A stretch of 64,000 nt of DNA, from positions 186,001-250,000 of the forward strand of contig JAPWJW010000002.1 of NCBI GenBank assembly GCA_028283825.1. The letters run 5' to 3'. The notes under the pieces are model-generated. The model saw only the letters and a list, made by a program, of their open reading frames with translations. It did not search any database and was not told the DNA's origin. Origin of the DNA: Azospirillaceae bacterium (lineage in GTDB: Bacteria; Pseudomonadota; Alphaproteobacteria; Azospirillales; Azospirillaceae). The position numbers and the translations under genes were made by a program. Below are positions 25,204 through 33,213 of this stretch, in pieces (position 1 is the stretch's first letter; every line of letters starts with the position of its first letter).

Positions 25204-26588
25204 TCACATATGATACTTGCCCCGGCGCTTCAGCAGGATATGCAGGCGCCGTCGCAGGGCCAGTGGCGCCGATGGCGCGTCGCGGATCTGCCGCAACGTG
25301 CCCCCAGGCGGTAAGGATCGTGGCAGTTTCATCTTCGGCACGGCCACCCGCTGGGACAGATAGATGCCGGAGTGCCCGCTGAAGCCATAGGCCAGGAAGC
25401 AGGTGACGGCGATGTAGGGCGTGTGCGCGGCGCCGAACAGCTCGATCCCCATCAGGGTGCAGGCCAGCGGCGTGTTGGCGGCGGCGGCGAACAGGCCGAT
25501 GAAGCCCAAGCCCGCCAGCAGGTCGGCGGGGGCGTCCAGCACGCCGGCCAGGGCATGGCCCAGGGCGGCACCGATGAAGAACAGCGGCGTGACCTCACCG
25601 CCCTTGAAGCCGCTGGACAGGGTGACGATGGTGAACACCGATTTCCACAGCCAGGCCAGGGGATGGTAAGGCTGGCCCTGGAACAGGCCGGGCAGGGTGA
25701 TGGCGCCGGGGTCGGCCGACCAGACGCCCAAACCCAGATAATCCCGCGTACCCAGCGCGAACACCAGGGCGATCACTGCCGCGCCGCCCAGCACGGGGCG
25801 CAGCACGGGATGGGGGCAGACGCGGCGGAACAGGGCGCCGGCCGCGTGCGACCCTTCCGAAAACAGCATGCCGCCCAAGCCGAACACCATGGCGGCCACC
25901 ACCACCTTGGCCAGCAGCAGGCCTTGCAGGTGGAAGCCCGGCCCGCCGGCGGCGATGGCGTAGGCGGTGTGTTCGATGCCCCAGGCATGGCAGGCCCAGT
26001 CACCCACCAGCGCCGCTCGATCAGGCAGGGCAGCAGCGCTTCATACTGGATGCGGCCCAGGCTCAGCACCTCCAGCGCGAAGACGGCGCCGGCGATGGGC
26101 GTGCCGAAGACGGCGCCGAATCCGGCGGCGACACCGGCCATCAGAATCAGGCGCGTATTCTCCGCCCGCAGGCGGAACAAACGGACAAAACCGCCGGCCA
26201 GGCTGCCGCCCAGTTGCACCGCCGTGCCCTCTCGGCCGGCGGAGCCGCCGAACAGATGCGTGACGATGGTGGCGACCAGGATCAGCGGTGCCATGCGCAG
26301 CGGCACGCCGGCGCCGGGCTCATGGATTTGATCGACGATCAGGTTATTGCCGCCCTCCGCCTGCTTGCCGATGCGGCTGTAGATCCAGCCGATGGCGGCA
26401 CCCGCCAGGGGCAGGGCGTACAGCAGGCCCGGATGGTCGAAGCGGGCCTGGGTGGCACGGTCCAGCCCCCAGAGGAACAGGGCGCAGGCGCTGCCGATGG
26501 CGGCGGCCAGGGGGGCTGTCAGGCACAGCCATTTCAACAGGGCGCGCGACTGCGCGGCCCAGGAAGCCAGAAGGCGACGGGGGATCAT
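25204..26588 (-). pseudogene. ClC-type chloride channel/transporter, frameshifted
   Basis: Two overlapping frames together make one ClC protein. The upstream frame (26588 to about 26018) holds the Cl-binding [17 protein letters not shown] (GREGP-type motif) and [18 protein letters not shown]. The downstream frame (about 26017 to 25204) has [37 protein letters not shown] and [15 protein letters not shown]. The break is at LLPCLI, where one base appears missing near 26017. Either a real pseudogene or a sequencing error. The start could also be further upstream (to 26687). Two iterons lie at its ends (25301 inside the C terminus; 26596 at the start). Confidence 0.8.
25301..25318 (+). repeat. Iteron in the 3' part of the ClC gene
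   Basis: CCCCCAGGCGGTAAGGAT, identical to the iteron at 20015 in the origin. Confidence 0.75.
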
Positions 26589-26923
26589 GGGCGGGACCCA
26601 GGCAAGTAAGGATGGATGGATGGACATGGACACTGGACAGACTCCTACCGTTGCGCGCCCATGGGGGCGCCCGAAGGTAGGAATCATCAGCCCCGGGGAC
26701 GGGGCGGTTTGGCCGGCGGACCGACCGGGCAGAAATCCATTGCCAAGGTTGCTCTTACCCAGCCGCCGGCCGTTCTGTCAACCCTGGCGTTTCCTGCAAC
26801 GGGGCGACTCGGGAATGCGCGGCGAATCAGGTATGACCGGCGCGCGATTCGCCGATTCGCGGGGCGTTGAGATCGGGAAAGAAAGTTAATGGAGCTTTAG
26901 CTTGTGCTGTTGCCTCGAGTCGC
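26589..26923. other. Gap between MarR and ClC genes
   Basis: About 335 bp without a convincing gene. It contains the iteron-like copy at 26596, an inverted TCCTACC/GGTAGGA pair around 26642-26685, and otherwise GC-rich sequence with GATTCGCCGATTCGCGG near the MarR stop. Confidence 0.4.
26596..26613 (+). repeat. Iteron-like copy at the ClC gene start
   Basis: ACCCAGGCAAGTAAGGAT, 8 bp upstream of the ATG at 26588. The TAAGGAT end is intact, the C-run shortened. Confidence 0.5.
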
Positions 26924-27424
26924 TTACAGCGCCCGGATTTTGTTCAGCAGGCCCAGCAGCTGGGTCTGTTCCTCTGGGGTCAGGACGGCGGACACCCCGG
27001 CCTCCTGCTCTTCCACCAGGGTTTCGGCCTGGACCAGCAACTCATAACCCGCGTCGGTCAGGCTCAGCAGTTGCACACGGCGGTCCCGGCGGCCCCGGAC
27101 ACGGGTCAGCAGGCCCCGGCCGGCCAGACGGTCCACCAGGTGCGCCATGTTGGGGGGCGCGATTTCCAGTACCTCGCCCGCCTGGCGCTGATTGGCGCCC
27201 TGGTTCACGCTGATCAGGCTTAGCAGCGCGAACTCCGCCAAGGTCAGCTGGCAGGGCGCCAGCTGTTCCATCAGCCGCCGCCGGATCACGGTTTCCGCCC
27301 GCACCAGGTTGAAACCGATGAAACAGGTCAGCTTGGAACAATCCAGCGTCGTTTCCACCGCCCCGGCGCCCATGGGGCCCAAGTCCCTGTCGGTCTGGCT
27401 TATTTTGGTCTTGGGGGCCGGCAT
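26924..27424 (-). CDS. MarR-family transcriptional regulator
   Basis: 166 residues with the MarR winged helix: QLTLAEFALLSLISVNQGANQRQAGEVLEIAPPNMAHLVDRLAGRGLLTRVRGRRDRRVQLLSLT spread over the HTH (GEVLEIAPPNMAHLVDRLA) and wing (GRRDRRVQ). N-terminal helix CFIGFNLVRAETVI and C-terminal helix form the dimer interface. Upstream lie two iterons and a parS candidate. It is on the same strand as the ClC gene but 335 bp away; a target cannot be named. Confidence 0.88.
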   Translation of the reverse strand: MPAPKTKISQTDRDLGPMGAGAVETTLDCSKLTCFIGFNLVRAETVIRRRLMEQLAPCQLTLAEFALLSLISVNQGANQRQAGEVLEIAPPNMAHLVDRLAGRGLLTRVRGRRDRRVQLLSLTDAGYELLVQAETLVEEQEAGVSAVLTPEEQTQLLGLLNKIRAL

Positions 27425-27548
27425 GGGATCACGGGTCTCGGGGAATGGCGGGGCTGGGGGCGGTGGAGCATGGGTGAAACGTGCGCCCTTATATCAGCCC
27501 ATAGGGGCGGCCAACAGTACCCCCGTATGGCAGGCAGATGCCATGGAG

Positions 27549-27592
27549 CCCCCGAGAGGTAAGGGTGGGCGCGCTTCCTTACTCCCCGGGGG
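27549..27592. repeat. Inverted iteron pair beside parS candidate 2
   Basis: CCCCCGAGAGGTAAGGGT (27549-27566) and, facing it, TTCCTTACTCCCCGGGGG (27575-27592), separated by 8 bp. The two copies could pair as an inverted repeat or bind a RepA dimer. The parS candidate at 27608 is 16 bp away. Confidence 0.65.
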
Positions 27593-27607
27593 CGTCTTCC
27601 TGGAATG

Positions 27608-27625
27608 GATTGCGACGTCGCAATC
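27608..27625. other. parS: Candidate parS centromere site 2
   Basis: GATTGCGACGTCGCAATC, a perfect 18-bp palindrome sharing the core TTGCGACGTCGCAA with the site before parA. It is 3.6 kb after parB in a non-coding gap. Confidence 0.55.
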
Positions 27626-27650
27626 GCGACCGCGGGGCCCTGCAGAGGGG

Positions 27651-30600
27651 TTACGCCCGTGACGCGCGCAGGCGGTCGGCCGTGGCCAGGTTCAGGCTGG
27701 CGCCGATCAGCGAGGGGATGACCAGGGTCACCGTGGTGCCCCGGCCCGGCACGCTGTCCACCATCAGGTTGCCCTTCAGGCGCTGCGTGACATGGTTGTA
27801 GGCCACATGCAGGCCCAGGCCAGGATGGCCACGCCCCCGGGCGGTGGTGAAGAAGGGGTCCAGCACGTGGGGCAGGGCCTCGGGTGCGATGCCGCAGCCA
27901 TTGTCGCCGATGGTGATCAGCACCACGCCGCCCTCCACCGCCGCCGTCACCGTGACGTGGCCGGGGCAACCGGGATCGAACGCGTGATCGGCGGTGTTGG
28001 CCAGGATGTGGGTCAGGGCATTGACCAGCGATTCCGGCACGGTATGAACCGTCAGGCCGTACGGCACCTGTACCGCCAGTTCGATGGCGCCCTGGGCCAG
28101 CGCCGTGCGCGCCACGTCGGCCACGTCGGGCAACAGGGTGGAGAGATCGATCTCCACCACCTTGCTTTCGCCATCCTCGGCCGCGATGGCGGTGAAACTC
28201 TTGACCAGCGAGGCGGTGCGCTTGGTGTTGCGTTCCACCAGGTCGGCCAGGCCGGACCATTCCGCCAGGCCGGTTTCCAGGGCGGTGCGGGTCAGGCGGC
28301 CCCGTGAAATGTCGTTGCGCACATCCTCCAGGCTGCCGCGCAGGCTGCCGGCAGCGGTCAGCACAACGCCCAGGGGGGTGTTGACCTCATGCGCCACGCC
28401 GGCCACCAGGCGGCCCAGCGAGGCCATCTTTTCCTGCTGGATCAGCTTGGACTGGGTGGTGCGCAGGTCGGCCAGGGCCTGGGCCGTCTCCATCCATGCG
28501 GTTTCCGCCCGGCGGTAGGATTCGGCGTTTTCCAGGGCGATGGCGCTATAGGCGCACAGCGTGCGGAAGATCATCTGCTCGCGGTCGCCATAGGCATGGT
28601 TGGCCACCACCACCAGCACGCCCAGCACCCGGTTCTCGACCACCAGGGGCGAGGCGAGCGCGATGCCGTCCTCCACCGGTTCCGTCACCTCCTGCCGATC
28701 GCGGGCGGCGCGGGCGGGCAGGGACAGGGGATCGTCCAGGAAGACGGGCTCCAGCACCGTGCCGTCGGTCGTCGCCGGTTCCAGGCAGGCCGCCTGCAGG
28801 CGGTACAGCACCAGGCGATGGCCGGTCAGCAGCTCGCCGACATAGCGTTTCAGGGTGCTGAGCACCGCGTCCAGGATCAGGGTGGCGGTGATGTCCTGGC
28901 CCGCGTCACCCAGGCGGCGCAGGATGGCGGCCGACTGGGTCAGGGCCGCGTTGGCGTTGGTCAGTTCCGCCGTGCGCATCAGCACCACGGCCTCCAGTTC
29001 CTGCTGGCGCCGGCGCAGGAAGGCCGTGCGGGCGCGCACCACGAACGCCACGGCGGCCAGCAGGGCGGCCACGGCCAGCACCTGCGCCCACCAGGTCTGG
29101 TACCAGGCCGGCAGGACGCTGAGCGGAATGGTCAGTTCGGCGGTGGACCACTGGCCGGCCCGGTTGCTGCCGCGCACCCGCAGGGTGTAGTCGCCGGGCG
29201 GCAGGCCGGTATAGGCGATCTGCCGCCAGTTGCCATCGATCTCCAGCCAGTCCTTGTCCTGGCCCTCCAGCTTGTAGGCGTAGCGGTTGCGCTCCGGCGC
29301 CGAATAGTCCAATGCCGCCACCTCCAGCCGGAAACCATGGTCCTCCGGATGGACGATCAGGGGCGCAGCGGCATGCGTGATCAGGGACGCCGGTATCTGA
29401 CGCCGGCCGATATAGGCCTCCGTTACCACCAAGGGTGGAACATAATTCCATTCCGCCAGCCGTTCCGGGTGGATGACGGTGATGCCATCCTCCGCCCCGA
29501 ACAGGATTTCACCATTGGGGCCTTTCGCCAGCGAATTGGACCAGTGCGATGTCAGCCAGAGGCCATCGGCCTGCTGGAAGGTGCGGGTCGCCAAGGTGTG
29601 TGGGTCGATCCGGACAACGCCGACGTCGGAGGAAGACCAGACGAATCCCGCCGCGTCTTGCACAAGTGCGCCCGCCGTCCCCAATTGGGGCAGGATGTTG
29701 TCAGGCAGGAACTTGAATTTCAGGTGCCCTTCCGCGTTCACGCCGTCGGATATGGCGATACCTTGCCCGTAAATCGCCACCCACAGCCGGCCGGCCGTGT
29801 CCGTCATCAGGGACGCGATGTTATGACCGGACAGGGCCGATGGATTGTTGGTATCCAAGTCGGCCGGCTCGATATGGCCACTGTCGGTGTCCACGATGTA
29901 AAGATTGCTGCGGGTTCCAACCCACAGCTGATGCGGTCCCTTGGGAAGCAGGGCGGTGACGCGCCGGTCCATCCGGTCGTCGGAATCCGACGTCAGCAGT
30001 GTGGCCGCGCCTGTGGCGGGATCCAATGACCACAGGCCCCGGTCCGTATCACCGATCCACAGTCTGGTCCCATCCCAGTAAAGACCATAAATGCTGGGCG
30101 TGGGATTGGGGCCGGGCATCCTGACCAGCCGGACCTTGGTCGCGTTCGCGTCAGACCGGTAAAGTCCCTCCCGCGTTCCAATCCATACCGTCCCGTTGTC
30201 CTGGGCGGCGAAGGATCGGATGGATTTCGGCGGCAGGGCGTGTTCCGGATTGGCGGGGTCGGAAGCAAGGTGCGCCAGCTTGTCACCATCGGCCGCCAGC
30301 ACATCGACGCCGCCCCGGCCGTGTCCGATCCACAGGCTGCCGTCGGGCGCGACCATCAGGGCATGTGCGCTGCGGTCATCGCCTGCGGGGGATTCGGATG
30401 AAGGGATGATCGAGCGGAAGGCTTGCGTGTTGGAGTCGTACCGGCACAGGCCAAGATACGTGCCAACCCATATGAGTCCGGCCTTGTCCTTGTACATCGA
30501 CAGAACGTTGTCGTTCACCAGGCTGTTGGGGACCGTGCGGTCGCGCCGGATGTTCTTGGCGGTGCCAGCGCGGAGGTTGAGTTCGAATATGCCGCCACCC

Positions 30601-31496
30601 AGCGTGCCGACCCAGACGACGTCGGGCTGGACATTGACCGAGGACTGAATCCAGGCACCGTTCAGCAATTTGAAGCTGGCAGGCAGCCGTTCGAAAGTCC
30701 GGGCGCCATCGGCGCCGATGTCGAGGACCAGGACGCCGTGATGCGCCGTGCCTATCCATAGGCGATCCTGTCCATCGACGACCAAGGTGCTGACGCCGTC
30801 ACCGCCTGCGTCCTTGGCCGGCAGCGCCACGGGCTGGAATCGGGTCTGGCCCGCGGCCAGATAGGCGAGGCCGCCGGCGGTGCCGACCCACAACCCGCCA
30901 AATCGATCCCGCTTGATGCTTTGGATTTTGCCGCTGGGCAGACCGGCGTCCCCATCGGCATGGAAATGCGTGGCGACACCCGTGGTGATGTTCAGATGGT
31001 CCAGGCCATCGTACGTGCCGACCCATACGCCATCCGCGCCGTCATCATCGATGCATTCGATCTCGACGTGGCTGAGGGCGGCTGTCGGGACGCGGATGAA
31101 TCGGTCCTGCGCAGCGTCGTATCGCGCCAGGCCGCCAACGCTTGTGCCTATCCACAACCTGCCGGCACTGTCGGTATGCAGGGATCTGATGTAATTGTCC
31201 GGCAACGTATCGGGGCCCGAGTTCCGTCCGCCGCTATAGGCCTTGAACCGGTAGCCATCGAAGCGGATGAGGTTTCCGGCCGTCCCGATCCAGATAAATC
31301 CATCGCGATCCTGCGCGATGGTCATCACATATTCCGTACCGACCGACTTCTGATCGCCGTATTGGCTAAACAGTTCAGCCGTCGCGTTCTCCCACATTCC
31401 TTGGGCGTGCGCGTTTGCGTATGAAATCATGGAAGAAACAAGCGCCACTATTGGCGCTAATAATTTTAATCGGCGGTAGATTTCTCTAATCATCAT
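27651..31496 (-). CDS. Beta-propeller sensor histidine kinase (Reg_prop, Y_Y_Y, HisKA, HATPase)
   Basis: 1281 residues from ATG 31496 (MMIREIYRRL; the frame is open to 31586). Signal segment 10-32, then about fourteen propeller blades with WIGT-type motifs (FIWIGTAGNLIRFDG, LWIGTSVGGLARYD, VWVGTYDGL, LWVGTAGGLAYL), a Y_Y_Y domain ending YTLRVRGSNRAGQWS (about 720-790), one TM (about 800-822), GAF (870-1020), phospho-acceptor His in GVAHEVNTPLGV (about 1036) and a HATPase (GDNGCGIAPEA, PFFTTARGRGHPGLGLHVAYN). No receiver or AraC domain, unlike the Bacteroidetes hybrids. Its C-terminal third is a close paralogue of the kinase at 35075. It sits immediately after the borosin-type gene on the same strand. 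Confidence 0.92.
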   Translation of the reverse strand: MMIREIYRRLKLLAPIVALVSSMISYANAHAQGMWENATAELFSQYGDQKSVGTEYVMTIAQDRDGFIWIGTAGNLIRFDGYRFKAYSGGRNSGPDTLPDNYIRSLHTDSAGRLWIGTSVGGLARYDAAQDRFIRVPTAALSHVEIECIDDDGADGVWVGTYDGLDHLNITTGVATHFHADGDAGLPSGKIQSIKRDRFGGLWVGTAGGLAYLAAGQTRFQPVALPAKDAGGDGVSTLVVDGQDRLWIGTAHHGVLVLDIGADGARTFERLPASFKLLNGAWIQSSVNVQPDVVWVGTLGGGIFELNLRAGTAKNIRRDRTVPNSLVNDNVLSMYKDKAGLIWVGTYLGLCRYDSNTQAFRSIIPSSESPAGDDRSAHALMVAPDGSLWIGHGRGGVDVLAADGDKLAHLASDPANPEHALPPKSIRSFAAQDNGTVWIGTREGLYRSDANATKVRLVRMPGPNPTPSIYGLYWDGTRLWIGDTDRGLWSLDPATGAATLLTSDSDDRMDRRVTALLPKGPHQLWVGTRSNLYIVDTDSGHIEPADLDTNNPSALSGHNIASLMTDTAGRLWVAIYGQGIAISDGVNAEGHLKFKFLPDNILPQLGTAGALVQDAAGFVWSSSDVGVVRIDPHTLATRTFQQADGLWLTSHWSNSLAKGPNGEILFGAEDGITVIHPERLAEWNYVPPLVVTEAYIGRRQIPASLITHAAAPLIVHPEDHGFRLEVAALDYSAPERNRYAYKLEGQDKDWLEIDGNWRQIAYTGLPPGDYTLRVRGSNRAGQWSTAELTIPLSVLPAWYQTWWAQVLAVAALLAAVAFVVRARTAFLRRRQQELEAVVLMRTAELTNANAALTQSAAILRRLGDAGQDITATLILDAVLSTLKRYVGELLTGHRLVLYRLQAACLEPATTDGTVLEPVFLDDPLSLPARAARDRQEVTEPVEDGIALASPLVVENRVLGVLVVVANHAYGDREQMIFRTLCAYSAIALENAESYRRAETAWMETAQALADLRTTQSKLIQQEKMASLGRLVAGVAHEVNTPLGVVLTAAGSLRGSLEDVRNDISRGRLTRTALETGLAEWSGLADLVERNTKRTASLVKSFTAIAAEDGESKVVEIDLSTLLPDVADVARTALAQGAIELAVQVPYGLTVHTVPESLVNALTHILANTADHAFDPGCPGHVTVTAAVEGGVVLITIGDNGCGIAPEALPHVLDPFFTTARGRGHPGLGLHVAYNHVTQRLKGNLMVDSVPGRGTTVTLVIPSLIGASLNLATADRLRASRA

Positions 31497-31631
31497 AATT
31501 CGCCGAATTCCACTCACCGCTTGGTCCAGATATTCGTAATAAGGGAAATAAAAGGATGAGGGTGGGGCATTCGGTGCATGCCCCACCCCCTATCGCTGTC
31601 AAGGGAACGTTTCTGCTTTTCTGTCTCGCGA

Positions 31632-32981
31632 TCAGTTGCTCGCGACGTCGTTGTGCTCGTTCAATTCCTCAACATCATTGTGTTCATTGAGCTCCTCGAC
31701 GTCGCTGTCTTCGTTAAGCTCTTCAACGTCATTGTGCTCATTGAGCTCTTCGACGTCGTTATGCTCGTTCAGTTCTTCCAACGATGCCTTCTCGTTCAGA
31801 TCCTCGACGTGGTTATGCTCGTTGAGCTCCTCCGCGTCGTTGTGCTCGTTCAGTTCCTCGGCATCGTTATGTTCGTTGAGCTCTTCGACGTCGTTGTGCT
31901 CATTCAACTCTTCCGCCTTTTCCGGAACCGCCTTGGCGGCCGTCTTGCCAAGACCGGACAGCCAGCGGCCCTCCGCATCCATGACGATACCAAAAGTCGC
32001 GACGTAGCGGGCGGGATCATTGCGGAACGCTTGTGCGGCGTCCGGATTCTCGGCGATCGCCTTCATCGCTTGGAAAAAGGCGTCCGACACCAGCGGCTGG
32101 GTGGCCGGTGCCAGGGCGACCGGTTCGTCGGCCGCCGTCGGCGCGGCCTTCATGCCGCCGATGCCCAGGCGGGCCATCATCGCCGCGTCCGCCGTGACCG
32201 TGTCCTTGGGCGGAATATAGAGGGTGCTGGCCTTGCTGACGCGCTTCAGCACGGCGGGGTCACGATAGGCGCCCAGGGGCAGGCGGCGCAGCACCGGCTT
32301 CTGGCCGGGGCGGGTGGCGCCCACGTAATCGACGCACGGGTGGTCGGCGCCGTAGATGTCGATCAGACGGTCGAACAGGATGGCGCGGCGTTCCAGATTG
32401 TCGGTGACGGCCTGGAACAGGTCGCCTACCGGGCCGATCTGCATCAGCACCACGTGGCCGGTGGTCACCAGCGGGCGGTTGCGCAGCAGGAAGTCGGTGG
32501 CTTCCAGCGCCTGGTAACCCACCTGGCTGGGGTCCACCCGCAGATCGGCGAACAGATAATCCAGCGATGAGATGCCGGGCAGCAGGCGGGTGGCGTAGCC
32601 TTCCTTCTTCGCGGTGGCCAGGCCCAGGCGGGCGGGCGCCACGTAGAAGCCCGGATGGCCGTAGAACACGCCCGTGACGCGGCGGCCGGCGCGCACCTCC
32701 GCCAGCATGGCGTCGGCCATCTGGACGTAGGTCAGGCTGCGGCGCTTTTCAGCGCCGTACAGGCTGGTAAGATCGATGACGTTCGGGTTCAGCGCGTGCA
32801 GGTCGGCCACCGCCAACGGGTCGCGGATGCAATGGAACACCACGTCGGCATGGCGGATATGGCCCTCGGCTTCACGGGTCAGGTGGGCGAAGGCCTGGAT
32901 GCCCGTGCCCACGATGGTCAAGCTGCCGCCCCGCGCTTGAGTCATCAACGCGTGCGTATCGGCGATCCTGCTGTCCGGCAT
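31632..32981 (-). CDS. Fused borosin-type alpha-N-methyltransferase/precursor with ten core-like repeats
   Basis: 449 residues from ATG 32981 (GGGGGT upstream). Residues 18-255 are a tetrapyrrole-methylase-fold SAM methyltransferase of the OphMA type: SLTIVGTGIQAFAHL, LTSLYGAEKRRSLTYVQM, VRAGRRVTGVFYGHPGFYVAP, TRLLPGISSLDYLFADL, QALEATDFLLRNR. Tyr75, Arg81 and Tyr85 fall where OphMA has its Tyr66, Arg72 and Tyr76 (aligned by eye). Residues 298-345 are a helical clasp-like segment (SDAFFQAMKAIAENPDAAQAF, NDPARYVATFG). Residues 357-446 are ten 9-residue repeats of consensus EELNEHNDV, then ASN. In fused borosins the enzyme methylates backbone amides of its own C-terminal core, so this tail is the inferred substrate. 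No signal peptide. Overall similarity is strong; the activity and product are inferred. Confidence 0.85.
   Translation of the reverse strand: MPDSRIADTHALMTQARGGSLTIVGTGIQAFAHLTREAEGHIRHADVVFHCIRDPLAVADLHALNPNVIDLTSLYGAEKRRSLTYVQMADAMLAEVRAGRRVTGVFYGHPGFYVAPARLGLATAKKEGYATRLLPGISSLDYLFADLRVDPSQVGYQALEATDFLLRNRPLVTTGHVVLMQIGPVGDLFQAVTDNLERRAILFDRLIDIYGADHPCVDYVGATRPGQKPVLRRLPLGAYRDPAVLKRVSKASTLYIPPKDTVTADAAMMARLGIGGMKAAPTAADEPVALAPATQPLVSDAFFQAMKAIAENPDAAQAFRNDPARYVATFGIVMDAEGRWLSGLGKTAAKAVPEKAEELNEHNDVEELNEHNDAEELNEHNDAEELNEHNHVEDLNEKASLEELNEHNDVEELNEHNDVEELNEDSDVEELNEHNDVEELNEHNDVASN
31644..31913 (-). repeat. Ten tandem 27-bp repeats encoding EELNEHNDV
   Basis: Ten units of nine codons. In coding order the variants are V-ended, A, A, then EELNEHNHV, EDLNEKASL, two standard, EELNEDSDV, and two standard. 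Units differ mostly at silent positions (CAT/CAC, AAC/AAT, GAG/GAA, TTG/CTC/CTG), so the amino-acid sequence is better kept than the DNA. Repeats 4, 5 and 8 have amino-acid changes. In-frame throughout. Confidence 0.95.
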
Positions 32982-33213
32982 CAATTACCCCCATCGGTTG
33001 AGTTTGTAGTTGGAAAAATAAGCTAACAGTCCATAGCCCAAGCGGGTAGATGGAATATGGCAGCAGATGGTCGCGGTGCATGGGACGGTGGGTGGCGCCA
33101 TGTCAATGGTACATTAATGGCCCTTTGCAATTTCGCCGTGAAATGGACGATAGTGCAGGATCGTTTCTGCCTGACACGCATCCTGCTTGTATCCGTTGCC
33201 CAGGGGCATCCCG
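32982..33213. promoter_or_regulatory. Divergent promoter region of the borosin and SBP genes
   Basis: 232 bp between the divergent starts, AT-richer than the genes (GTTGGAAAAATAAGCTAAC; TGGTACATTAATGG). Should contain both promoters. No clear operator palindrome was found. Confidence 0.5.

Noticed and set aside
26642-26685. Terminator or iteron pair TCCTACC...GGTAGGA
   Set aside because: Stem is interrupted and there is no U-run; iteron match is too poor.
31644-31913. CRISPR-like array
   Set aside because: Units are contiguous 27-bp coding repeats without spacers.
31578-32570. Plus-strand frame with VVVLVQFLNIIVFIELLDV repeats
   Set aside because: The apparent hydrophobic repeat protein is only the reverse reading of the EELNEHNDV repeats.
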